From Coriobacteriaceae bacterium AF45-21 (GTDB lineage Bacteria; Actinomycetota; Coriobacteriia; Coriobacteriales; Coriobacteriaceae): a DNA stretch of 17,457 nucleotides. Location of the stretch: NCBI GenBank assembly GCA_027682925.1, contig JAQCYU010000037.1, forward strand, positions 1 to 17,457, written 5' to 3'. Position numbers and translations under genes: made by a program. A model generated the notes under the pieces. It saw only the letters and a program-made list of their open reading frames with translations. It ran no database searches and had not been told where the DNA came from. Positions within the stretch are counted from its first letter, which is position 1. Each line of letters starts with the position of its first letter. Positions 8,237 through 16,289 of this stretch are shown in pieces.

Positions 8237-9366
8237 CTAGCAATCGATGACGTGAAGGTCATGCGGCGTCTTGGTGAAGGGCTCGTAGCCGTTCTCGGTG
8301 ACCACGCCGTAGTCCTCCAGGCGCACGCCGCCCACGCCGGGCAGGTAGACGCCGGGCTCCATGGTGATAACCGAGCCGACCTCGATGATATTCTTGCTGC
8401 GGTTGAAGTTGGGCAGCTCGTGGATGTCAATGCCCACGCCGTGGCCCAGACCATGGTTGTAGTAATCGCCATAGCCGGCATCGCCAATGATCTTCTTGGA
8501 AAGCTTGAAAATGTCGTTGCCCTCGACGCCCGGATGGATGGCGGCGACGCACTCCTCGTGCGCACGGCGCACGAGCGCGTACAAGTCGAGCTGCTCCTGC
8601 GTGGCTCGCCCATCACGACGGTACGAGTCATGTCGGAGCGGTAGTCGCAATAGCCCGCGCCATAATCCATGAGAACGAAGTCGCCCTTCTCGATCACGCG
8701 GTCGCTCGGGACGGCATGCGGGTTGGCGGTGTTGGGGCCGCTCGCCACGATGGAGCCGAAGGCCAGGCTGTCGGCGCCGTTGGCGAACATAAAGTTCTCG
8801 AGCTCGTTGCGAACCTGCTTCTCGGTCATACCGGGCTTAATATAGCCGAGCATGTGCTGGAAGGCGGCGTCGGTAATCGACTGCGCATGGCGCATGAGCT
8901 CGATCTCCTCGGCGTCCTTGATGGCGCGCATCTTGCGAATGTCGTCATGCATCAGCGGCAGCATGCAGGCGACGGAACGATCCTCAAGGCCACGCTGGAT
9001 ACCCTGGTAGAAGTTGATCTGCATGTCGTCCTCGATAGCGCAGACACGGCACTTGTTAGCCGCGATCTTGCCGGCGACCCAACCGGGGATGGTGCCCTCG
9101 TCCATGTCGTAGACCCAGGGGCTGCCGGCGGACGTGTTCTCCTCAAAGCTGTTGAGATAGCGTGAGTCGGTATGGAACAGGCACTGGTCGGCCGTAATAA
9201 ATGCAGCGTGCGGGAACTCGAAGGTGTAGTCGAAGACGCCCTTCACGCCCGTGAGCCAACGAAGGTTGGCCTCGTCGCGCACGACGATAGCGTCGTAGCC
9301 GCGCTCAGCCATCAGGGCACGGACACGCTCGATACGACCGGCAGGACCGGCAGCAAACTCAGACAT
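8237..9366 (-). CDS. pepP: Xaa-Pro aminopeptidase / M24B metallopeptidase (apparent 1-base deletion)
   Basis: Cytosolic dinuclear-metal peptidase that removes N-terminal residues preceding proline. The start is the ATG at 9366 behind AAAGGA, giving MSEFAAGPAGRIERV. An N-terminal creatinase-like domain precedes the pita-bread domain, which holds the metal ligands: Asp in LMDYGAGYCDYR, Asp in RSDMTRT, His in NHGLGHGVG, Glu in TMEPGVYLPG and Glu in VRLEDYG. The frame breaks after VVMGEP near 8603 and continues in the next frame as TQEQLDLYALVRRAHEE, to the end HDLHVIDC-stop at 8237. The 1130-bp span is one base short of 1131, so one deleted base in a CC/AC context explains it. Corrected length is 376 residues, normal for the family. 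Its placement beside efp is common in Gram-positive bacteria. Confidence 0.92.
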
Positions 9367-9422
9367 GCAGATTCCTTTCTTATTGTCCTCATAAAAGCGG
9401 GACGGGCCTCGATCGAAAGATG

Positions 9423-9438
9423 GAATCGCGCGCGATTC
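9423..9438. repeat. Perfect 16-bp palindrome in the aroB-pepP intergenic region
   Basis: GAATCGCGCGCGATTC is its own reverse complement, with no spacer. It lies in the 132-bp gap between the aroB-like stop (9499) and the pepP start (9366), in the pepP leader. There is no T tract, so a terminator is unlikely. It could be a protein-binding dyad or a structured leader element. Confidence 0.45.
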
Positions 9439-9466
9439 GCAACCGATTGGAAACCCGCCCCTCAAC

Positions 9467-9492
9467 ATGATACGAAAGACGATGTATGTCAA
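9467..9492 (-). promoter_or_regulatory. Possible pepP promoter with short spacer
   Basis: On the minus strand a perfect TTGACA (9487-9492) is followed by TATCAT (9467-9472). The spacer is only 14 bp, too short for a normal sigma-70-type promoter. Since the sequence appears to lose single bases elsewhere, the true spacer may be longer. Position, just after the aroB-like gene, suits a separate pepP promoter. Confidence 0.3.
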
Positions 9493-9498
9493 TAAATC

Positions 9499-10608
9499 CT
9501 AGAGAAGTTCTTTACGAGAAGCCAAGTATGCGTGAGCATGGCGGTCGAGAACCTCGTCCTCAACGCTCGTTAGACGAATGGCGCCGAGCGCCGCGGGCAG
9601 CGGCAACATGCTGCGGTTCGAGCGAACAAACTGCTGCCTGCGGAACTCCTCGATATATGCGGCAGGCTCCAGATCGAAGGCAAGCTCCTCGATACCAAAG
9701 TCCTCCAGGCAGTCATCGACCTCAAAGACGTAATCGATATCAAAGTCGCAGGCATCATGTGCTAGGCGCGCCTCAAAGCGCATGCCCTCGGACAGCAGCT
9801 GGTAGGCAGGAACCTGCGCCGCGGCTTTGCCCAGGCAGACGCGCAGAGTACGCTCCCCTGTCTTGCCAAAATCGAGCGCATGGCGGGCGCTCGGGTTCGT
9901 GGCCATCAGTACGTCCTTACGGGCAGTCTGAGACCACTGAACGGCATTGACGAGCGCGACCTCCTCGCCCGCGAGAATCTCGGGGACGGTCTCAGCAAAC
10001 TGATTCCAGCGGGACTTGCTGCTCGAAAGCATGGTGCCAACAAGTACCGCATAGCCGAGCTTGAGGTCCTCGGGGTCCGCCTCGCGAACAAGGTCGAGGT
10101 CGCACACGACCAAGCCCGGCTCGGGACGGAACGCGATAGCGGGAAGCGCATTCGTAGACGAGGCGACAAGCGGCTTCATGGTCGTCGCAACCGTGAGCAT
10201 GGCGTCGAACGTCGTCGGCAGCAAGGCGCACTCGGTGCGACCGCACCACTGATTGGCACACCAACAAACGACCGAGCAGGTCGCCGTGTCACCGACAGCG
10301 ACAACGAGATCGTCGCAGGTAATGCCGTTAGCCGACAGGGCGCCAAAGACGGTATCGGCATCGGCCAGCGTAGCACCGGCAGGAGAAACCTCGAGGACGA
10401 GCAGCGACACGGCAAAACCGGCGTCGACCAGCGCATGCTCGACGACCTCGCCAAAACGCTCGGATGTAGCGTCGTTCCAAACCACCATCGCGCGCTTAGG
10501 CTTGCCCACGGCCGAGGCAAACATGCGCGACAGCTCCTCGAACGCGCCCAATCCAACGCGGACATCGACACTGCGGTTTTGGAAATTGATAAGTTGACGG
10601 CGAATCAT
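9499..10608 (-). CDS. AroB-like protein lacking 3-dehydroquinate synthase active site (probable pseudoenzyme)
   Basis: Intact 369-codon frame directly after aroK; the ATG at 10608 overlaps the corrected aroK stop as ATGA. Size, order of secondary structure and landmarks follow dehydroquinate synthase: VRVGLGAFEEL, LADADTVFGAL, LVVAVGD at 101-107, LLPTTFDAM at 129-137, LVVCDLDLV at 166-174, and ARHALDFGKT at 241-250. The catalytic residues are absent. The GGGVxGD loop is reduced to VGD. The SSVGGK lysine region reads VATTMKPLV. The ligand segment normally AEVIK reads AVLVG. The ligand motif normally GHTFGHAIE reads GKTGERTLR. The HGEAV ligand region reads QVPAYQLLSEGM. None of the three zinc ligands (Glu, His, His) survives. 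The frame has no stops or indels, so selection seems to have kept it. Conversion of DAHP to dehydroquinate is therefore unlikely; the present role is unknown. Confidence 0.8.
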   Translation of the reverse strand: MIRRQLINFQNRSVDVRVGLGAFEELSRMFASAVGKPKRAMVVWNDATSERFGEVVEHALVDAGFAVSLLVLEVSPAGATLADADTVFGALSANGITCDDLVVAVGDTATCSVVCWCANQWCGRTECALLPTTFDAMLTVATTMKPLVASSTNALPAIAFRPEPGLVVCDLDLVREADPEDLKLGYAVLVGTMLSSSKSRWNQFAETVPEILAGEEVALVNAVQWSQTARKDVLMATNPSARHALDFGKTGERTLRVCLGKAAAQVPAYQLLSEGMRFEARLAHDACDFDIDYVFEVDDCLEDFGIEELAFDLEPAAYIEEFRRQQFVRSNRSMLPLPAALGAIRLTSVEDEVLDRHAHAYLASRKELL

Positions 10609-11137
10609 AGCAGTCCACGCTCCAAAAGCATCTCGGCACAAAGGTAGGAACGTCCTCGAAGGACTTGTTGCGAATATCAAGGGTAATATCGGCGGCCTGG
10701 CGATACAGCGGACGGCGATGCTCAAACAGGCGCGCAGCGTGCTCGGGCGAGCGGAAATCGGGCCGGGTATCGGAGCGGCGAATCTGGCGCAACGAGTCCT
10801 CAAAGTCGCCTTCGAGGTACACGCATATACCCATCTCATGCATCAGCTCAATGTTCACCGGCGTCTCGACGATGCCACCCCCGCACGACACCAGCAGGCT
10901 GCGCTCGCTTTGAAGCGAACGGAGTGCCGAGGTCTCAAGCTCGCGAAAACGATCCTCGCCCTCGGTCTCAAATATCTCGGTCACCGACTTGCCACATCGA
11001 CGCACAACCAAACGATCGGTATCGATAAAACGCCGCTTGAACATAGTGCCCACATTGCGCGCAAGCGTCGATTTGCCCACGCCCAAAAAGCCGATAAAGA
11101 AGATATGGTCGCAGCCGTGTTTGATGTGCTGAGACAT
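10605..11137 (-). CDS. aroK: Shikimate kinase (apparent 1-base deletion near the 3' end)
   Basis: Phosphorylates shikimate at the 3-OH using ATP. Starts at the ATG at 11137, seven bases after an AGG at the end of the preceding gene. Walker A is GFLGVGKST, and the shikimate-binding Asp is in FIDTDR. The binding Arg is in EDRFRELE, the glycine triplet in SCGGGIV, the lid arginine in SDTRPDF, and the C-terminal Arg in EHRRPLYRQ. After EDVPTFV the frame breaks near 10636; in the next frame it ends EMLLERGLL-stop, the TGA overlapping the AroB-like ATG. The 533-bp span is one base short of 534, fitting one deleted base. Corrected length is 177 residues, typical for the family. All kinase residues are kept, in contrast to the degenerate AroB-like partner. 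Confidence 0.9.
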
Positions 11138-11145
11138 GGCGAAAC

Positions 11146-11643
11146 CTATTCCTCGCAGGGAAGGTCGCGCAGGGCCCGGCGCTCAAAGATACGGAAGATC
11201 TGCGTGTACCACAGGTCCTGGGTTGCCTGCGGCTTGACCAGAATAGTGTCAACGCCGGCAAAGTTACCGCTCCACACGTCCGTGTACAGCTGATCGCCGA
11301 TCAGCACCGCCTCGTCTGCCGTGGCGCCAAGGCGCTTAAGACCCGCCTTCAAGGCAAACGGGGCGGGCTTCATGGCGTGGCTGATGGCCTCGAGTCCCAG
11401 CTCGCGTGCAGAGCTCATGACCTGATCGCGATGCCAGTTGTTGGACACCATGCACAGCTTAAAGCCTTTGGCGCGGGCGGTATCGAGCCAAGCGGAAACC
11501 GCGGCGGGAACCTGCTCGGTGTCGCGCGGAACCAGAGTGTTATCGCGATCGAGCAGAATGGCGCGTTTGCCGTCGGCCCACAGGGTATCAAGGTCGATGC
11601 GATCGACCGAGGCAACGTATCGTTTGGGGCTAAAAATCCTCAT
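11146..11643 (-). CDS. yqeG: YqeG-family HAD-IIIA phosphatase
   Basis: 165-residue cytosolic HAD phosphatase, intact. The start is the ATG at 11643, one base after the mltG stop. Motif I is LDRDNTLV with the nucleophile Asp32 and acid/base Asp34. Motif II is SNN at 67-69, motif III Lys92 in AMKPAP, and motif IV GDQLYTD around Asp117. The N-terminal FSPKRYVASV is typical of the YqeG/phosphatidylglycerophosphatase-like group. In many Gram-positive bacteria yqeG lies next to shikimate pathway genes, as here before aroK. The substrate is not certain; relatives dephosphorylate phosphatidylglycerophosphate. Translational coupling to mltG is likely because its own ribosome binding site (GGAA) is weak. 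Confidence 0.88.
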   Translation of the reverse strand: MRIFSPKRYVASVDRIDLDTLWADGKRAILLDRDNTLVPRDTEQVPAAVSAWLDTARAKGFKLCMVSNNWHRDQVMSSARELGLEAISHAMKPAPFALKAGLKRLGATADEAVLIGDQLYTDVWSGNFAGVDTILVKPQATQDLWYTQIFRIFERRALRDLPCEE

Positions 11644-11644
11644 G

Positions 11645-13078
11645 CTAATTCCAAGACTGTTGATGCTCTTCGTAGGTTTGCGAGAAGTACTCCTCGTCCT
11701 GCGTAATGTAGAAATACAGGTCATCGGAGTCGGTCGGCTCAAGCGTGGCCTTGAGTGCCTCGAGCGACGGAGAGCAGATGGGCGTGGGTGGCAGGCCCTC
11801 GTGCTTATAGGTGTTATACGGGCTATCGCTCTGCAGGTCATCGGCGGTAACCTCGCCACCGGTGACATACATCATGGTCGCATCGCTGTTGAGATAGCGC
11901 AGACCGTCGAGCTTGCCGGCAAGGCGGTTGTAGAAGACCGAGGCCACGTGCGCACGTTGATCGGCGTTGAGGCCCTCGCGCTCAACGATAGAGGCCAAGT
12001 TGACGATGTCGTAGTCGGACATCTCCACACCGTAGCGTTCCTTGATCTTGGCTTCGCAGCTCGCAAAGTCAAGCGACTTGTACTCGGTCTTAAACTGATC
12101 GAGCATGGCGCGAATCACGTCATCAGCCGTCGGCGAATCGCCTAACGAATAGGTCTTGGGGAATAAGAAACCCTCGAGCGAATCGTTGGCGGCGCCCTTA
12201 AGGAAGCTATAGTCGTCCACGTAGTTAGAGGCCTTGGCCTGATTGAGGAAGTCTTCCTTAGAGATGCTGTCGTAGGCCTGGGCCACACGGTCCGCGACTT
12301 GATCGACTGTCAGGCCCTCAGGGATAGTCAGCGCATTGGAGCCCGCGTTGGGGCCTTCCATGAGCTGCTGGACGACCTTGGTCGCATCCATGAGCGTGGA
12401 GAACGAGTAGGTGCCAGGCTTAAGCGACATATCGGCGTTGAGCTTTTTCACCGCCGCGTAGTAATCCTTAGGATTTTCGACGATATGGTTCTCGGAGAGA
12501 ATCGAGGCGATCGTATCGCCCGAAGCACCGTCGGGAATGGTCACCGTAACCTGCTGACCAGCCGTGACCTTCGTATCCTCACCGGTAAAGAAGCCCTTGA
12601 CGGCAGGCACGACAAAGAAAGCGATAGCAGCAAGCGCGATTACGGCCACCACGACGCCGACAATCATAGGCACCAGGGAGCTTTTCTTTTGGGCACCGCG
12701 ACGAGCATGCGTGTTGTAGCTCGAGCGGGTCGCCGGAGCAACGCCATGCGAGCCGCGAGCGTGATGCGAATGCGATTGGGGGGCCTGCGTTCTCTGGGTA
12801 GGTGCCTGCTGCTTAAAGCGAATACCGCCTGCGGGCTGAGCCGAACGAGCAGTGGGCTGCTGAGCCGCGTGAGAAGCCGGATGCTGAACCGAACGAGCAG
12901 AAGGCTGCTGACCCGTCCGTTGAACAGGTTGGGCCGAACGAGAGGAGGACTGCACCGGACGCGCGGCAGACTGAGCTGCGCGCTGGGTCGGCTGTGCCGG
13001 ACGCTGGCCAGGCTGGGCAGGGCGCGGCGTAGGCTGCCCATAGCGATTCTGCTGGCGCGGATCGGAAGCGCTAGGCAT
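11645..13078 (-). CDS. mltG: Endolytic murein transglycosylase MltG
   Basis: Membrane-anchored enzyme that cuts nascent peptidoglycan glycan strands. 477 residues, intact. The ATG at 13078 has AGGAGG six bases upstream and overlaps the ruvX stop by 8 bp. Residues 1-130 are a cytoplasmic, low-complexity tail rich in Gln, Pro, Ser, Ala and Arg with repeats like SAQPVQRTGQQ. One transmembrane helix follows at 134-158. The extracellular part has a LysM-like start (TVTIPDGASGDTIASILSEN) and the YceG catalytic domain. The catalytic Glu is 366 in LASIVEREG, with LEGFLFPKTY at 301-310, VASVFYNRLAGKL, YLNSDATMMYV and GLPPTPICSPS supporting the family. The long tail is much larger than in the E. coli enzyme, but extended N-termini occur in actinobacteria. 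Confidence 0.94.
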   Translation of the reverse strand: MPSASDPRQQNRYGQPTPRPAQPGQRPAQPTQRAAQSAARPVQSSSRSAQPVQRTGQQPSARSVQHPASHAAQQPTARSAQPAGGIRFKQQAPTQRTQAPQSHSHHARGSHGVAPATRSSYNTHARRGAQKKSSLVPMIVGVVVAVIALAAIAFFVVPAVKGFFTGEDTKVTAGQQVTVTIPDGASGDTIASILSENHIVENPKDYYAAVKKLNADMSLKPGTYSFSTLMDATKVVQQLMEGPNAGSNALTIPEGLTVDQVADRVAQAYDSISKEDFLNQAKASNYVDDYSFLKGAANDSLEGFLFPKTYSLGDSPTADDVIRAMLDQFKTEYKSLDFASCEAKIKERYGVEMSDYDIVNLASIVEREGLNADQRAHVASVFYNRLAGKLDGLRYLNSDATMMYVTGGEVTADDLQSDSPYNTYKHEGLPPTPICSPSLEALKATLEPTDSDDLYFYITQDEEYFSQTYEEHQQSWN

Positions 13079-13499
13079 GCGAAACCTCCTCGTTTTTACG
13101 ATCGAGCCATGTCTGCAAGAACAGGCTGGCGGCGATCATGTCAATCTTGCCCCTCATCTGCTTTTCGTTGAGCCCCTGCTCGCGCAGGATTCTCTTGGCC
13201 TCCTGCGAGGACAGACGCTCGTCCTCAAACTCCAGCGGAAGCTCGAGCTCGTCGGCAATCTTTTGGGCCACGGCGGCGACGCGCTCGGCCTGGGGACCGG
13301 GCTCACCGGCCATGGTCAAGGGACGTCCGCTTACCAGGATATCGGGTTCATAGTCCTCAACCAGGTAACTGAACGTCTTGGCCATGCCAGTGACCTCGGC
13401 AGCCGGAAGCACCTTGACAGGCATTGCCATCTTGCCATCACGGCTCGAGACGGCAATGCCAATCCTGGTCTCCCCTATGTCCAGTGCGAGCGCGACCAC
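13071..13499 (-). CDS. ruvX: RuvX/YqgF-family Holliday junction resolvase-like nuclease
   Basis: 142-residue RNase H-fold protein, proposed to act in pre-16S rRNA 5' processing and/or Holliday junction resolution. The start is a GTG at 13499, giving (M)VALALDIGETRIG with Asp7 as the first catalytic acid; no ATG alternative keeps this motif. The second acidic motif is FEDERLSS at 91-98 and the last is KIDMIAASLFLQTWLD at 118-133 with Asp120. The fold is complete for the family. It begins 18 bases after the corrected alaS stop with only a poor ribosome binding site, and its 3' end overlaps mltG by 8 bp. The alaS-ruvX-mltG order is widely conserved in Gram-positive bacteria. Confidence 0.93.
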   Translation of the reverse strand: MVALALDIGETRIGIAVSSRDGKMAMPVKVLPAAEVTGMAKTFSYLVEDYEPDILVSGRPLTMAGEPGPQAERVAAVAQKIADELELPLEFEDERLSSQEAKRILREQGLNEKQMRGKIDMIAASLFLQTWLDRKNEEVSHA

Positions 13500-13516
13500 A
13501 GCGACTACTTATGTTC

Positions 13517-16172
13517 TTAGGCGCCAAGCGCGGTCTTGGCGGCCGCGAGGGCATCGGCGATACCGGCGGCGTTCTTGCCACCGGCCTGGGCCATGTTGGG
13601 ACGACCGCCACCGCGACCATCGACCAGGCCCGCGATCTGCTTGATCACGTTACCGGCGTGGAAACCGGCCTCACGGCGTCATCGGAGCCGGCGGCGAGCA
13701 GAGCCGGGGTGCCTTCTCGGTCACGCTGGCAACGACGCAGGCGACGGGGCCGGCAACCTTCTGGTGCACGGTATCCCAGACGTTTCGCAGGTCAGCAGCC
13801 TCAAGGCCCTGGAGCTCAGCGACGACGAGCTTGTAGCCGTCGAGCTCGACGGCGCCCTCGATGGCGCTGGAGATAGCATCGGAGGAGCCACCGGTCAGCG
13901 CCTTCTTAAGCTTATTGGACGTCTCGCGCAGCTCAGCCTGCAGGTTTTCCACGCGGGCGGGAACCTCATCCACACGGCACTTGAGCGCAGCAGCGGCGGC
14001 GTCGACGAGCGCCAGACGGTCGGCCATGTAGTCGAGAGCACCCTTGGAGGTCACGGCCTCGATACGGCGGACGTTCGAGCCCGTGGAGGACTCGGAAATG
14101 ATCTTGAACAGGCCGATCTCGGCGGTGCTGGCGGCATGGGTGCCACCGCAGAGCTCACGGGAGAACGGATGGTCCTCGGCGCCCACCGAGACGACGCGGA
14201 CGACGTCGCCATACTTCTCGCCAAACAGGGCGACAGCGCCGGCAGCCTTGGCCTCGTCAATACCCATGACGCGGGTCACGACCGGCTTGGAAGCGAAGAT
14301 CTGCTGGTTGACCAGATCCTCGACAGCCTTGAGCTGCTCGGAGGACAGGGCCTCGAAGTGCGTGAAGTCAAAGCGCAGGTGCTCGGGCGTCACCAGCGAT
14401 CCGGCCTGGGAGACATGCTCACCTAGAACCTGCTTAAGCGCAGCGTCGAGCAGGTGGGTAGCGGTGTGGTTGCGGCGCAGGAAGCCGCGGCGCTCGGCAT
14501 CGAGCGCCGCGGTCAGGGTAGCACCGACGGTCAGCGTGCCCTCGGCAACGTGCGCGACGTGGGCATACAGGCCGTTGTGGTTCTTGGTATCGGAAACGGT
14601 CAGCGTAACGCCCTCGGCGGAAAGCTTGCCGGCATCGCCCTGCTGGCCACCCATCTCGGCGTAGAACGGGGTGCGGTCAAGCACGACCTCGACGTCCTCG
14701 CCGGCGTCAACGGACTCGACGGACTCGCCATTGCGAACGAGGGCGACAACCTTGGCGCCATCGATAACGTCGTTGTCATAGCCGTCGAACTCCGTCGCGG
14801 CGACCTTGTCGGAAAGCTCGACCCAAACGTCGTTGAAGCTGCCCCAGGCATCGCCCTTGGCGTTGGCGCGGGCGCGGGCCTTCTGGTCCTCCATGCAAGC
14901 GGTAAAGCCATCCATATCGACGTCGTGACCGGCAGCGCCGGCAATCTCGACAGTCAGGTCAATGGGGAAACCAAAGGTGTCGTGAAGCTTAAAGGCAACG
15001 TCGCCCGGAAGAACGGCGCCGTCGGCGAGCGCGGCCAGGGCCTCGTCCAGGTAAACGCGGCCGTTGTCGAGCGTCGTGGAGAAACGCTCCTCCTCGGAGG
15101 CGACGATGCCCTTAACGAGCGCGACGTTCTTGAGCAGCTCGGGATAGGCCTCGCCCATCTGAGCGTTGACCTCGTCGATAAACTTGGTCAGGAAGGCGCC
15201 CTCGATGCCCAGTAGGCGGCCGTGGAACACGGCACGACGGAGCAGACGGCGCAAAACGTACTCGCGCCCCTCGTTACCGGGAAGGATGCCATCCGAGATC
15301 ATAAAGTCGACGGCACGGGAGTGGTCGGCGATGATGCGCAGGGAGCGACTGGCGCCGGAGTAATCGTCGGCGTCATAGGTCTTGCCGCTGATCTCCTCAC
15401 CGAGCTTGATGAGGTGCTGCATCAGATCACCGTCGTAGTTAGCGGTCTTGTGCTGCATGATAGCGGCCATGCGCTCCAGACCCATACCCGTATCGAGGTT
15501 GCGGTGCGGCAGCTCCGGCATGGAGCCGTCCTCCTGGCGGTCGTACTGGGTAAACACGAGGTTCCAGAACTCAAGGAAGCGATCGCAGTCGCAGCCAGGC
15601 TTGCAGTCGGGGCTGCCGCAACCGACCTCCTCGCCCATGTCAAAGTAGATCTCGGAGCACGGACCGCAGGGACCGGTGGGGCCAGCGGCCCAGAAGTTAT
15701 CGTCCTCGCCCAGACGAGAGATGTGATCCTCGTCAACGCCCAGGGAGCGCCACACGTCATGGGTCTCGTCGTCCTCGGTAAAGACGGTGAAGTACAGGCG
15801 GTCGAGCGGCAGCTTGAACTCCTTGGTGATGAGCTCAAAGGCCCAAGTGCAGGCCTGCTGCTTGGAGACGCCGCCAAAGGAGAAGTCGCCGAGCATCTCA
15901 AAGAAGGACAGATGACGGCCGTCCTCGCCAATGCAGTCGATGTCGTTGGTGCGAACGCACTTCTGACAGGAGATCGCGCCGATCTCCTTCATGGTCTTCT
16001 TACCCTGGTAGTACTCCTTAAACTGGTTCATGCCGGCGTTGGCGAGCAGCAGCGAAGGATCGTCGGGAACGAGGGACGAAGAAGGATAGAGCTTAAGACC
16101 GCGCTCCTCAAAGAAGTTGAGGAACTTAGAGCGAATCTCGGCCGTAGTCATTGACGGGTAGTCAGCACTCAT
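13517..16172 (-). CDS. alaS: Alanyl-tRNA synthetase (two apparent 1-base deletions near the 3' end)
   Basis: Charges tRNA-Ala and edits mischarged Ser/Gly. The start is the ATG at 16172 with AGGAGA nine bases upstream, giving [18 protein letters not shown]; the upstream in-frame Met at 16262 lies before the promoter. The class II catalytic domain shows [11 protein letters not shown], a Cys-rich loop ([15 protein letters not shown]), [13 protein letters not shown] and [15 protein letters not shown]. The editing domain has zinc ligands in NHTATHLLD and CGGTHAAST. The C-Ala domain is interrupted: frame breaks near 13713 and 13671 can be repaired to [13 protein letters not shown], then [30 protein letters not shown] and [13 protein letters not shown] at 13517-13519. 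The 2656-bp span is two bases short of 2658 (885 codons plus stop), which supports two deletions. It is the first gene of the alaS-aroB run. Confidence 0.95.
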
Positions 16173-16218
16173 AGAGGGAATCTCCTCGGTTTCACATCGA
16201 AACAGTTCAAACGTAAAG

Positions 16219-16246
16219 ATATTACCATCCCACTGCGCCTGTGCAA
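16219..16246 (-). promoter_or_regulatory. Promoter of the alaS cluster
   Basis: On the minus strand TTGCAC (16241-16246), a 16-bp spacer and TAATAT (16219-16224) form a sigma-70-type promoter, with a TGG directly before the -10 that makes it an extended -10. The expected start site leaves only about 40 bases of leader before the alaS ATG. The -35 abuts the T tract of the preceding terminator. Confidence 0.65.
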
Positions 16247-16273
16247 AAAAGAGGGCCGCCAAACAGCGACCCT
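16245..16273 (-). terminator. Rho-independent terminator of an unseen upstream minus-strand gene
   Basis: On the minus strand GAGGGTCGC and GCGGCCCTC (16265-16273 and 16251-16259) form a nine-base stem with one mismatch around a TGTTTG-type loop. Six T residues (16245-16250) follow. It terminates transcription arriving from the right. In the unmodified chromosome another minus-strand gene should end just right of here; that place is now occupied by foreign AT-rich DNA. Confidence 0.75.
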
Positions 16274-16289
16274 CCAGCGAAAGTGCATG

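Noticed and set aside
8224..9492. Programmed ribosomal frameshifting in pepP, tlyA, alaS and others
   Set aside because: No slippery heptamer with a downstream structure is evident. The breaks occur in many unrelated genes and are all apparent losses, which fits sequencing error better.
10609..10839. N-terminal extension of the AroB-like ORF to 10839
   Set aside because: It runs antisense-free but in a shadow frame through aroK; the ATG at 10608 overlaps the corrected aroK stop and starts the recognisable fold.
12690..13078. CRISPR-like or satellite repeat in the mltG 5' region
   Set aside because: The repetition is at protein level with degenerate DNA units and no regular spacers; it is part of the mltG coding sequence.
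15222..16154. 310-codon plus-strand ORF antisense to alaS
   Set aside because: Shadow of the strongly biased alaS codon use; no start signals or domains.
16173..16250. T-box riboswitch upstream of alaS
   Set aside because: The leader between the likely promoter and the ATG is only about 40 bases, with no T-box sequence or antiterminator.
16173..16262. alaS start at the upstream in-frame codon at 16262
   Set aside because: It lies within the preceding terminator and upstream of the alaS -10 box, and the added residues are unlike AlaS N-termini.
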